A program made the translations under genes and the position numbers. This document shows positions 1-10,378 of a stretch of 64,000 nucleotides of DNA, piece by piece. Origin of the DNA: Alternaria dauci (lineage: Eukaryota; Ascomycota; Dothideomycetes; Pleosporales; Pleosporaceae); the NCBI RefSeq assembly GCF_042100115.1, contig NC_091274.1, positions 2,356,001-2,420,000 on the forward strand, in the 5' to 3' direction. Numbering within the stretch: position 1 is the first letter of the stretch; each line of letters begins with the position of its first letter. The notes beneath the pieces are model-generated. The model was not told where the DNA came from. It did no database searches and saw nothing but the letters and a program-made list of their open reading frames with translations.

Positions 1-97
1 TCGGTGGTGGGGTGAGTTTGAGCTTACCTTGGAAGCAATTTGCGACATCTCGACGAATTGGAGCGCCTTTCGCGCTTTGCCCTTCTAGATGCACAAT
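1..97 (-). CDS. Left-edge exon of an unidentified minus-strand gene (partial)
   Basis: On the minus strand a pyrimidine-rich tract ending in CAG (bases 98-100) is followed by a 70-nt open stretch (97 to 28) and then a strong GTAAGC donor at 27. This looks like an exon of a gene running off the left edge. Two frames are open across it: one contains an ATG at 48-46 (MSQIASK, then the donor), the other reads as a continuous internal exon. I cannot choose between them or name a product. It could also be non-coding. Confidence 0.3.
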   Translation of the reverse strand, partial: MVHLEGQSAKGAPIRRDVANCFQGKLKLTPPP

Positions 98-1069
98 CTG
101 CCGGGAGAGAAAAAAGATGCGAGAGCTTGCCCTACGAAATTTAGGGACGTGGCTCTCAGAATGTGACTCGCGAACGGGGTGATAGGCGCGATGTTGCGGG
201 CAAGAGGTTTTGGTGATTCGAAAATGGCCGTGGGTTGCTTCCGTAAGCGAGTGAAGTGGGGCTAGGACTATTGGAGGCATAGAAGCAACAACGCTGCATC
301 AGTCGCTGCCGCATACAGCGCTTCAGTCGATTCTGTGGTAGTGCTAGCTAGGAGCGATGCATAGGGAGAGAGGTCAATCATTCAGGAGCTAGGCTTTTGA
401 CTGGGCGCTTTTGCGACGCTGGTGTGAGGCTGATTCGAGTCAAGTGTGTGGCTTCAGGCGCACGTCGTTGCAAGACTCAAATCATACCACGCATGCACGG
501 CTTCAGTACTAAGCGTCTGAGGTACGGATGCTGGTGATGCAGACCCAAGGCAGTGTTGCCAGCTGACGGTATGAGGAGATTGACGTCTTCCGTTCGCTTC
601 CTCGAGCGAAGAACAATGAGCATTGTCACAAAAGTTCATGAGGCAAGGTTGATGTGTTGTGGCATCCAGTGGCAGCTGCGGTCGACTTGAATTACAATAT
701 GTACAAGGCACCATCCCGTCTTCCGACCAGTAGACGGGCTGCAATGCCAGAATGAAGCGTATGGATGAGAAGCTTTCATGACTGTCCACAACGATAACCC
801 CAAACAATTTCCACCACAATACACATGTCGTATGACCTGCCTCAGGTCGAATGATGAACTTTTTTTGAGAATTTCCCTCATAACAAGACTCTTGGTCTGA
901 TGTTGAACGCCGTCGTACTGTCGTGATACATGGTCGGTTGGGTAAAAGCAGTTGTTACGCCCGCTAAACAACGTCATTAAAAGGTGCCAGTCGGCGGGCG
1001 GCGATCCGGTTGGTCCCTGATTAACTTCCAATATAACCTCCTCTTCACGTTTTCATCCTCGTCACATCC
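98..1069. other. Intergenic, no gene recognised
   Basis: Only short overlapping reading frames occur here, with no family resemblance and no convincing splice pairs. The stretch would hold upstream sequence of the left-edge gene and the 3' region of the bZIP gene. Confidence 0.5.
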
Positions 1070-2602
1070 TCATCTACTCTCATACATCGTCGGGAAGTGC
1101 ATGCTGGCCGAAAGTCCAAAGGGGTCGGCGTCGAGCATCGGGTCGTACGGGTCGAACAGGTGGTTGTTGCTCATGCCATTGAAGTTGTGGCCTCCGTCGT
1201 TGGGTGCCAAGGCTGCTGGGCTCGTAAAGGGAGGGTTCTGCGACGGCGGCATCGGCGGTGGCATATTGTTCGAAGGAGGGAAATTCTGCTGCGGGAACGG
1301 GCCGGGGCCAGCGGAGTGGTCGCTCGGGTCGTCGTGGTCGTTGTTGTAGGAGTCGGCTTGTTCCTCGTACTCCTGCTCTATAACACGAAATCAGCCTAGG
1401 ATTACAAAGCTCTATACCTAAGAGGGGAAAGAAAACGGGTCAGCTTGCCGAGTTGACTCATGTGGTCTGTGAATTGAGTCTGGTAGAAAGACGAAGGACC
1501 ACTGCTCTGAGTTATGCTGTTTGCGTTGCTGCCAACGGTAGACGAGCTTGACATGCCATTCGAGACAGGCTGGTTTGTTACGAGCGGAGAAGGCCGCTGA
1601 GCATTCATCATAGGAGTGAAGTTTGATCTAGGTGGCTGTGGCCGCAGCGGCTGTTGCTGCTGTTGATGCTGCTGCTGCTGTGGAGGAATGGGCCCAAAGT
1701 TGGGAGATACTGATTGACCGTGAGGTATGAAGCTCGGAGAGCGCGTTGCTGATTGAGCAGGCGACGACATGTGTGAACCAGGAGTGGGTTGCGACAGTGG
1801 TGAACGCTGAATCGGCCCATCCGGCTGTATCATGGGCAATCCATTTAGACTATCAACCTTGGGCGGGCCTTGCAGCGACCGCCTCTGTTGTTGTCTGTTC
1901 AGTATAGCACGTTGTTGGAGAGGCGCCTGATTTGGCGAGGTATGTGCAGAAGCTGGGGCTCTGGTCGGCCCCAGGTTTGGACTGCCAGTCTTTGCGCGCA
2001 GCTCGGCCTGGACGTCGATACCTGGTGGAGCAAAGGGTTAGCGTGTGTACCTTGACAGATGGACGTGTCTGATAAAATCGGGGCTACCTTTCTCTAGCAG
2101 AATCCTCTCGAGTAGAGAATTCTTATACCGGAGCATAAGGCACTCGTCGGCGGCGTTGCGGTGACTGTTCTGCAGGTTCTGCAGCGTGTCCTCATGGTGC
2201 TTTATGGTGCTCTCGAGCTGCTTGATATACTCTGTGCGGCGCTCACGGAAGGCGGCTTGCGCCTGTCTATTACGCTGCTTGCGCTCTTCTGAGGTGGCAT
2301 AAATCTTACGACGCTTGGTTAGTCCTATCTTCGACATGGTAATCGGCGCTTCAATTGCTGCAGCCATGGCAGGCAACCGGGTCTCAAGGAAGGCTCACAG
2401 GTTTACGGCCACCTTTGCGCTTCTGCTGCTGGGGCTCTTCCTGGGTATATGTCTCGGCCAGACCAGGTTCGGGCGACGATCCGATAGAGGACGTCGAGCC
2501 ATCGCGCGAAGCCTCTGCCTTGCCCACGGGAGCCGTCATATCTGTTACGAGACTATCTCCCATGTGCGGCCACCGTACCCCTCGGTGCAGATAGAGGGGC
2601 AC
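1070..2602 (-). CDS. bZIP transcription factor
   Basis: Nuclear DNA-binding regulator of the fungal bZIP family. Four exons: 2602 (or 2563)-2399, 2304-2088, 2021-1449 and 1377-1070. Splicing joins KRKGGRKP to IYATSEERKQRNRQAQAAF, giving an intact basic region with the N-x(2)-A-x-F-R core, followed by a leucine-zipper region (LESTIKHHEDTLQNLQN). The long tail is rich in Ser, Pro and Gln, with polyglutamine near 1640-1680, and ends in an acidic/Asn/Pro region typical of activation domains. Starting at the second Met (2563) gives 420 aa; the first gives 433 aa. The last intron (1448-1378) starts with GC rather than GT, and only this choice restores the SQL-EQEYEEQAD join. It is transcribed away from the arrestin gene across a 2.2 kb gap. 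The target pathway is unknown. The basic region and tail do not look like HapX or KapC. Confidence 0.9.
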
Positions 2603-4818
2603 AGAGGCGCCAAGAGATGCGAGAGATGCGACAAAGGCAGGTCGGAGGAGATAGCAGGAGGCTCTGGTCGCTTAGACGCGCTTGTGGTGGGCAGCCGCAG
2701 CGCCGGGTCGAGAATCGATAGGGTTTGTATGGGGTTTTGATAATGTATGATAAGAAGAAGGCGTTCGGGCCTGTGTGTGGTCGCGCAGTAGTTGTGAGGT
2801 AAGCTCTTGGGTAATGGAAACAGAGATGGGCTCGAACGGAGGGGCGGAGTGCTGGACTTGAAAAGGCGGGCGGACCACTCTCTGCTGCCCAGGTCACCGC
2901 GTCCCGTGTGGTTAAAGCTCGACACTCGACTCGCCTCCAGCAACATGCGCCCTCTGGCGCGCGACGAATCGCAGCCGCGCGACCGCTGCTGGGCACTTGG
3001 AGCGCGCGCGCAAGGACGGCCAAGCGTGCGGGAGCGCGGATGGCCGACAGCTCAGAATTTTCTCGCGGGGTGCTCACGGTTGCATCACGGCTCTGGCTGG
3101 CACAGGCGGCCTTCGTGCAGAGACGCCCTCTGGTGGAGGACGCCGAACATGGCTGCGCTAGCCGAGCTGGATCGCGATGCCCCATGTGGCCTAGCCTGCT
3201 GCCTAGCTCCCGCGCCACTAGAAACTTTTATACCCTTTCTCCGGTTCTCCATGGACGCGCAGTCCTCACTGCGAGCCCTTGGATTGTTATCTACTAGGCA
3301 TCTCCCGCCCAAGGGCCATCCATCGCTGCATTGGATCTATCTGTCTGCCATGAAGTGTTCCTTGTTCCTGCTCCTGTTCCTGTGCCTGTGACAAGCAAGC
3401 AAGTAACCCGGCGTCGTATCGACACCAGGCCACCGACGTCGGAGCGCGCCCTGCCCCTGCACCCAGGCCACGCACTCGTCCGCACGAAGCCACCCTACTC
3501 GCAGGCGGCATATGTAAGGCTGACGAGCATGTTCCATCGGATATGACGAGGGGTGCATTGTCGAGCCGGCTCAGCTTGCGATAACGATCGATACGAACAA
3601 GACGCTGCAAACCCCTCCGACATGCCTCACCGATGACCCTTGGACGTCTTCTCAGACAACGCCATCTAGCAGAGGCTCACAGGAAATTCGATCACGCTTT
3701 CTTGTTTTTTCTTTTCTCCATCACGTGGCTGGATCTTCCCACTAGCCAATGACCCCTAGGGACGGAATTTTGCGAGCAGCGAGGAAAGAGCCAAGCCGGC
3801 CTGAGTGCCTGCCGCATGCACAGCACACCACTACCGCACATGTGGTACTCTAGACAATCCTCTCTACCTGCCACTGCCACCGCTGCTTCCACCTCCCGAA
3901 CCGCTACCGGAGTCTAACCTAGGGATCGCCCGAGGTCGTTGCTTTATGCACCACATGAGCCCTATTCGCCCGAAGCAGCCATAGCGTCACCACTCTTTTT
4001 CTCGGCCCATAGAGCAGGTGACCTTTGACGTGGTCGAGACTTTCGTACGAGGAAATTGGCTGCACCCTGTCGCATCGTGACATTGGCGTGCAGCCGTGTC
4101 CAACAGTCGAGACGTGTCGAATCGGCATCGCTGCGGCATCACGCAGTCGGAGATGCCTGCTAGATGCAGACTTCCTTGGACTGCTAAACATGAGCCTCGG
4201 AACATGCAATCTTGAAATCATAGTCAACGTAGACCAATGTGCACTGTGGATTCCAGAGAAGTGTAGAAAGTATCAGCATGCTTGTGAGTGCAGTGCCGTG
4301 CCGTGCCGTTCTCAAGCCGCCCAGAGGCAGGCGGGAGACTCTGCCTCCATCGACTGCCAGTATAGCCGTAGAAGAAGTCAGGCACTACAGACTCTCGGTA
4401 GAACCATTTCGATTGCAATGCTCAAACAAGCAGACGCATACTCGCCAGCAACATTTCTGCGTTTTGCACTCGGTTGGTCGCTCTTACCAACTTCACTATC
4501 CACGTGCAGGGCGATCACGGAAAGGACCTGTACCACACAGGTCCCTTCCCTCAGCTCTAGAAGCAATGACGCGAGACATTGGGACATTCAACCTCCAACA
4601 TGCAACCCTCAAGCGACAGTCCTCACCCCTACCAGGATATCCAAGCATCGACATAGTCTCATATGACTTTCATCCTGTTTTCAGCAGTATCAGATCCCGC
4701 ATCAATCACTCGGTCAGCTTCTAGTCGCTAGTCGCCAGCTTCGCGCGCAGTCTATCGTTTACGAGGGTGCTCCGCACAATATCAACCCCCCAAAGCATCG
4801 CGCTGACGGTAGGCAGCA
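2603..4818. promoter_or_regulatory. Long divergent intergenic region (bZIP / arrestin)
   Basis: A 2.2 kb gap separates the starts of two divergently transcribed genes. It carries several overlapping ORFs on both strands (for example 2807-3391 +, 2553-3218 -), but none resembles a family and they shadow each other, as GC-rich non-coding sequence often does. A large promoter or long 5' UTRs are the likely content. Confidence 0.5.
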
Positions 4819-7571
4819 ATGACACTTTCCGAGATAGCGGGACGACTGCTGAAAGGGTCAGGACACTCGCAGCCGCCGCCAGCCAAAGAGCAGCTACCCA
4901 ACCCTCATCCTTCACCAGACCGGACCAGTGTTTCGTCTCTACTCGCTTCGCCAGAGTCGGACAACAGCAATATCATAGCTGGTGAAGGCATGCTTGGTAG
5001 CCATCTTGGTGAACAACGAGGACACTCCGGTGCCTCTTCCTGGGCCAAAACCCGACCTTTATCAGACATTCGCGAAGTCACCGAATCCAGCTTGGCAGAT
5101 ACTCTACCTCGGAACGCCCTATCAAACTACTTTCCCCATAGCACCTCTCGCACGGACATGTCGCGCAAGCCCTCTGTTGCTGCAAGACGACGCCCAAGCA
5201 ACGACAACCGACATGGCGAAAACATGGAACCTGACCGGAATACTAGCATCGAAAGCAACGGCATACAATCCACTCACAGAGGTCGAACTTCTAGAACACC
5301 ATCCCCGTCAAGTCCTGCAGATAACATCAGTATATGCAGTATATACAGCGTTCCAGCAGGCAATGTGCCGCCACGATCCTCGTCACGACCTCGCGCACCT
5401 AGCACTTCACGAACCCGACAGCCGCAGCAGATACCACCTATACATATAACGCAGGCGACAGCGACAGATACGATTAGCGCAATACCTACTATACCTTTTC
5501 AGCCCCCTAGTAACGGTTTCAACACTATCCTTCGACACGGTCCGTCACAGTCTCCACTACGCCACATCGTCGCTCGACTTGACCCTACATCTCATAACAC
5601 CAACCGGCGCATACCCTCCAAAACATTTGTTCGTGATCCAATATCGAAAGAACTGTTAGAGTTTCCATCGCACCGACATCCGCGAATTGAGCTTGGCCTG
5701 GACTTATCCGCTGGCATTTTCGTAGGTGGAGGCTCCATCGAAGGCACCGTTCAGATAAACGTCGACGATGCAGGGAGAATACGTCATAGAAGGACTCTGG
5801 ACATTGCTCGGATATCTATCGACCTTCTTGGGTCGGAGGAGATAAGCGGTAACCGACGAGCTGTCTTTCTTAACCTAGCCACAGAGCTTGTTGACGAGCA
5901 AAACCCGCCGCCTCAGAGTATGGTAGATACCCAAGAGCCAATAAGTTCAGCGGACGTGTTCTGGCATCTGATGCCTTCTACGACCAACCTTGCTTTCAAC
6001 CTAAGTTTACCTCTCAATGTCGGTCCTCCGCCCTTTCAATCCAAAAATGCAAGGATACGCTACATCCTTTGTGTGTCTCTTCTGATTCGCGACCAAGGAA
6101 GGCAGTACATTGTCAGAAATTCCCAAGACGTTACGGTACTCTCAGTGTACGATCGTATGATATGTTTCGATCTCGCGTTTATGGTCACGCGCTGACACAA
6201 TGCAGCTGAGAAGGCACTGATGTCACTTCCAAGCCCCTTGACTGCATCAGACGAGTGGATCAAGCCCCGAGAAAACATTATCGAAGTCGTCCGGGTCACA
6301 GCGGGTCTTCATCGACAAGTCTGGGTTAGCGGTACTAGCCTTTACGTCGATGTCCATGTTGCCAATAACAGTCGCAAGACAGTAAAGAAGATCGAGCTGC
6401 AATTGGAAAGGGACATACTTTGCTACAAACACGTTTGTCATGCGTGTATGTTCTAAAATTGCAAAACAATGCTAATGAGCGTACTCTATAGGCTGCTGCC
6501 GCTACGATGGAGAAGTCTGCTGGTCAGGCTCGCATCTTCGACAGCAACGAGCGGTCTATTCTCAGCAAATCCGCCGTGAAGAATGGTTGCGCTGGCTGGA
6601 ACGGTGTTTCCCCACACCAAAGTCACATCAGAACCTGTGATCTTGAGGTACCTCGAGGCCATGGCACGGTCAAGTGTGGTATGTACTTCACTATGAAGTA
6701 GCATGAGCCGCCGTTCTGACTGAAATAGGCAAGTACTTCGAAGTCAGGTACTTCCTGAATGTTATCATCGCGAGCACACACACGTAAGCATCTGCATACT
6801 CTTCACCGATGAAGTTGACCTTGTCCAGAAAGCTCGTTACCGTTCAATTACCAATCGTACTCATCCACATGGTACGTCTCATGATCACCCCCTCTTTCGC
6901 ACCCGCTGATCATCACACCCCAGAACTCTCTTGACGTAGTCCCCAATTCTGTCGCCCAAGTGGCCATGGCTATCGAAGAGAAGCGCACAGCTCGCCACTC
7001 ACCACCCCGCCTTGGGCGCCGTCCATCCGAATCAGTTCAAGGCCGCGCCTTCGCAGCACCACGCATGCAGTCCTTAGAACGCATGCGCGCACGCGAGGAA
7101 GCCATTCAAGAACTTGGCCAAGCCCTCGAGCAGAGTCCTCGCAAATATGGTCTCCGCCGCACAAACTCCAATTTTGATTACCATACCCCGCCTTCCAATC
7201 GCAAAGGCAGAATCCTAGGCGATGGCGAAGCAGCAGACCTTCAGGACCGTTTGAGGCGGGTGAGATCCAACGAGACGATTGGATCCAGACCTCATACCCT
7301 CCACAGAGTCAATTCGACACGGTCGAGACGTGGCGCAGGATCGGCGTTTGGGTTTCGCGAAGCGGAGGTTCGGGAGGATATTGAGCTGGGCGGCTTGGGT
7401 GCGTCAGGGGATGGGCTGCTAAACGAGAGACTAGCCAAGAGCAGTGATCGACAATATCGGTTCAGCAAAAAGAAGAGTGTAGAGAGATGGAAGGGTGTCG
7501 CGAACGTGGGTGTGGGGTGGCTGAAGGGGAATGGAGTCAAGGACGAGAGGGAGCGGGAGGAATGGATATGA
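4819..7571 (+). CDS. Arrestin-domain protein
   Basis: Arrestin-fold adaptor, expected to act in the cytoplasm or at membranes, where fungal arrestins link cargo proteins to ubiquitin ligases. Six exons: 4819-6154, 6206-6432, 6492-6678, 6729-6783, 6829-6871 and 6924-7571, totalling 831 aa. Residues 1 to about 270 are Ser/Pro-rich and disordered. The arrestin N-like domain begins near HPRIELGLDLSAGIFVGGG and the C-like domain includes VWVSGTSLYVDVHVANNS and GKYFEVRYFLNVII. After NSLDVVPNSVAQVA comes a basic, Arg-rich, probably disordered tail. Every intron join restores a continuous arrestin-like sequence. It resembles a conserved ascomycete arrestin group and not clearly the pH-signalling PalF/Rim8, so I give no symbol. 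No PPxY motif was noticed in the parts I read closely. Confidence 0.88.
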
Positions 7572-7916
7572 TCTCGTACTGCCTTTCATGAGCCTTGCAC
7601 GTTCGATAACGTGTTGGCATGTGCGACGCGTTGATTGGCCATGTTGTCTTGCTCTTCTTGGAATTGGATGAAACGCATCATTGGATAATGGCATTGCTAC
7701 GTGAAGACTTCACGTACATTGTGAGCAGCGATAAAGTCAATGTTGTTTGAATTGGTCTATCATACACATGATAGCCTAAATGCTTCGAGATATAATACAG
7801 TCATGTCGTGATACAGTCGTTAACCTTTTGGAATCCTGTTCGTGCAATATGATACAGTGTTGTACATGGTACGCTGAGGTAGTCGTGATAGTAGAGGCGT
7901 TCTCATAAGAGAATGC
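7572..7916. other. Convergent 3' region
   Basis: The 3' flanks of the arrestin gene (+) and the SMP-repeat gene (-) meet here. The sequence is A/T-richer than the coding parts, and I see no further gene. Confidence 0.5.
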
Positions 7917-8588
7917 CTATGACCTGCTCTTGGCAAGCTCAGACTGAGCAGTCGAAGTAGGACCTCCCTTGACGCGCTCTCCACCGGTGACCTTCTTCTC
8001 ACCCTCGGTGATGTCGTGTAGCGCCTCGCTGGTGATGGGCTCCTTAGCATGGCTCTGCGCCTGCGCAGTAGGGCCTCCGGCTACTGGTCGTGCCTCGCCA
8101 GTGAGCTTTTTCTCAGCTTCGGTGATCTTGCTCAATGTCTCGGAGTCCAGGTACCCGGAAGCGGACGAGTTGTTGGCTTTGTTGTTGGATGTCGATGAGG
8201 CAGACGAGTCAGATGTGAGAACAGACTGGGCGATGGACGTCGGGCCTCCTTGCATGACCTCAGCCTTGCCGGTAAGCAGCTTCTCGCCCTCAGTGATGTC
8301 GTGGATGACTTGTGCTGTCAGGTTCTGGCCAGCGTGCTGTTGAGCTTTTGCAGTTGGGCCTCCTTTCGCTGGCTCGTCCTTGCCGGTGATGAGCTTCTCT
8401 GCCGCAGTGATCTGTGAGATGAAGTTGGAGTCGACTTGGACGGACATGATTCGTGTTGTTGTAAAAGTGCGGTGGTTGCTGAGGTCGTTGATGTTGTCTC
8501 TGAGTGGTGTTCTTTGAGGCGTGACGCGAGCTGCCGATCGTGCTGCGAGGAAAATGTTGCGGTTGGTACGGAGGATTCTGGAGGCCAT
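7917..8588 (-). CDS. Mitochondrial SMP/LEA-type repeat protein
   Basis: Single-exon protein of 223 aa related to seed-maturation-protein (SMP) type late embryogenesis abundant proteins, hydrophilic stress protectants also found in fungi. Residues 1-48 are rich in Arg, Ser and Thr with no acidic residues in the first 30 (MASRILRTNRNIFLAARSAA), which resembles a mitochondrial presequence. Four repeats of the form ITEAEKKLTG...GGPTAQAQS lie at about residues 58-84, 95-121, 152-178 and 190-215. They form two pairs separated by a Ser/Asn-rich linker (about 125-148). An internal Met at residue 48 could give a form lacking the presequence. The desiccation or heat-protection role is inferred from the family. 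Confidence 0.75.
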   Translation of the reverse strand: MASRILRTNRNIFLAARSAARVTPQRTPLRDNINDLSNHRTFTTTRIMSVQVDSNFISQITAAEKLITGKDEPAKGGPTAKAQQHAGQNLTAQVIHDITEGEKLLTGKAEVMQGGPTSIAQSVLTSDSSASSTSNNKANNSSASGYLDSETLSKITEAEKKLTGEARPVAGGPTAQAQSHAKEPITSEALHDITEGEKKVTGGERVKGGPTSTAQSELAKSRS

Positions 8589-9316
8589 TGCTGCGGATTG
8601 TTTATACGGCTATTGTGTTGTTGGTTTGGAAGGTGCAATGGCGCGAGGTGTGTATCCGATTTTGTAGTGTGATGGAGTGCTGATGTAATGTGAAAATAAA
8701 ATCGTCCGAGGGTGTGCTTGGTGTGACGTTAATATGGGGAAAGATGGATTGACATGGCGATTGGCAACTTCTCGATCCAAATGTTTGACCGTGCACAGCA
8801 AATCTCTGCATCACTGGCGACGACATTGCGCTTGATGACCTTGAGATGCAGGTACCATATCACCGATTGCTGAGGCGACTTCTCGATGCATGCCCATGAT
8901 GTGGTGGAGCTATGATGTCAGCATCCTGGGGGACAAGAGCCACGACTATTTGGGTGCACTAGCGGTGAGCTAGCATCACGGTTCGATCTAAGGGTCCAGA
9001 CGCAAACTTCATCACTTCATTCACGATGACGATCCTTCGCGAATCCGACAGTGCGAGAAGAGCTCATTGTCACGAGTGGCTAGTCGCTTTGGCCATTTGC
9101 GTTCTGTCATAGACCTAGAACTAACAACCCAGGTCAGACCCTCAGGACGACACATCGGTCACCAACACCCCATGCTGATGTAGCGTCGTGACAGTCTGTA
9201 TTGAGATATGGTGGATATACTCTTGGATTTTCTAATTAGGGGCCCTGCTCTATCAGATGAACCTACGTGGGCGGAAGGATCCTCTCTATGAACAGATCGC
9301 AAGGTCAGTGTGCTGG
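8589..9316. other. Intergenic: SMP-gene promoter side
   Basis: Contains the upstream region of the SMP-repeat gene and the 3' side of the next minus-strand gene. Only short frames occur; no RNA gene or repeat was recognised. Confidence 0.5.
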
Positions 9317-10378
9317 TCAAGCCATCGAACCGTTCCTGTCGCGCAGTACCTGTGTACTTCTTTCGCTGATAGCGTCCTGCTCAACACTGACCCGGATCTC
9401 TGTAGTCATTACAACGTTCCCCATCGGTATCGCAGATGTCCCGTTTTCGTACACACGCGCATACGTCGAGGGGCCGAATCGTGAACCGCGCGTGTCGTCG
9501 CCTAGACCATTCTTCGAAATTCCGCGTCCACCGCTTGTTTCAGGGATAGGACGCGATCCGGCCTGCGCAGGAAATCCCTGCGTTGTGAAGTCGACGAGTT
9601 GATTGAGGATGTTGAACTCGAGTTTCAGCTTGATGGCGTAGGCGAGTGTCTTCCAGCTCGTCTGAACTTCATAGAGGCCAGCATATTGGAAAGCGAGGAT
9701 GGTAACGTCAAGCGCGATGACAATCGCATTGACGGCGATGAGGTGGTTGAAGAGACGCTTTGCATCTGGGCCTCTGAACACAGCCGAGCTGCGCATGAGT
9801 ATGGAGGTGCGATAGATGTACAATCCGCTGATGACGCACTCTTGAAAGACAAACCACGTAACCTGGAATATCTCCCACTTCTCGTATATCCGGAGCCACT
9901 TCTCAGGGTTCGTCGAATTGGATCCGGCCATAAGCGTAGTTGCTCCTCCTTGCACCAGAATGCAGTCTGCAATGATCATGTATAGCAACCATTTGTCCCT
10001 CTTCCCCGGGCTGATGAGATGTAGCCGCGACCACAGTACGATTGACTGGCCAGTGATCATGAGTATGCCTCCGCCACAGGCCATGGTGATCTCCAGAGGA
10101 ATTGAGTCGGATACATTATAATTGCGGATGAAGTAGCCGAAAGCGTGGATAATGATACCGAGAGATGCTGCAATCAGCGCGTAGAAGTAGACCCCGCGAT
10201 ACGAGCGAAATCGACGGAAGATTCTGATGAAGACTTCGAGGGAGTGGGAGACGGCGAGTGCAAGGAAAACGATGACGACGAGAGAGGTTCTGTAACTCAA
10301 CGTGGGATTGGAGCCCATACCTTCGGTTCGATCGATTAGTCGGAGAGTCATTGTTGGTGTGACTGTTGCCAAAATCAC
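9317..10378 (-). CDS. Seven-helix fungal integral membrane protein
   Basis: Uninterrupted 353-aa protein with about seven hydrophobic segments, including SLVVIVFLALAVSHSLEVF, GVYFYALIAASLGIIIHAFG, MACGGGILMITGQSIVLW, LLYMIIADCILVQGG and LIAVNAIVIALDVTILAFQ. The loops carry Arg-rich patches. The layout (short extracellular N-terminus, seven helices, hydrophilic C-tail from about residue 265) fits the widespread uncharacterised fungal membrane proteins grouped as DUF7703. A receptor-like role is possible but not shown. The start may be a few codons downstream (Met at residue 10 or 21). The C-tail is Gly/Arg/Ser-rich and probably cytoplasmic. Confidence 0.8.
   Translation of the reverse strand: MILATVTPTMTLRLIDRTEGMGSNPTLSYRTSLVVIVFLALAVSHSLEVFIRIFRRFRSYRGVYFYALIAASLGIIIHAFGYFIRNYNVSDSIPLEITMACGGGILMITGQSIVLWSRLHLISPGKRDKWLLYMIIADCILVQGGATTLMAGSNSTNPEKWLRIYEKWEIFQVTWFVFQECVISGLYIYRTSILMRSSAVFRGPDAKRLFNHLIAVNAIVIALDVTILAFQYAGLYEVQTSWKTLAYAIKLKLEFNILNQLVDFTTQGFPAQAGSRPIPETSGGRGISKNGLGDDTRGSRFGPSTYARVYENGTSAIPMGNVVMTTEIRVSVEQDAISERSTQVLRDRNGSMA

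Noticed and set aside
2807..3391. 194-codon plus-strand ORF with overlapping minus ORFs
   Set aside because: Several mutually overlapping frames on both strands in GC-rich sequence, Arg/Ala/Pro-rich and lacking any domain or splice support.
4819..7571. Assignment of the arrestin protein as PalF/Rim8
   Set aside because: The N-terminal disordered region and the arrestin blocks seen do not match what I recall of PalF. Kept as a general arrestin-domain protein.
9599..9985. 128-codon plus-strand ORF
   Set aside because: Antisense shadow inside the seven-helix membrane protein gene.
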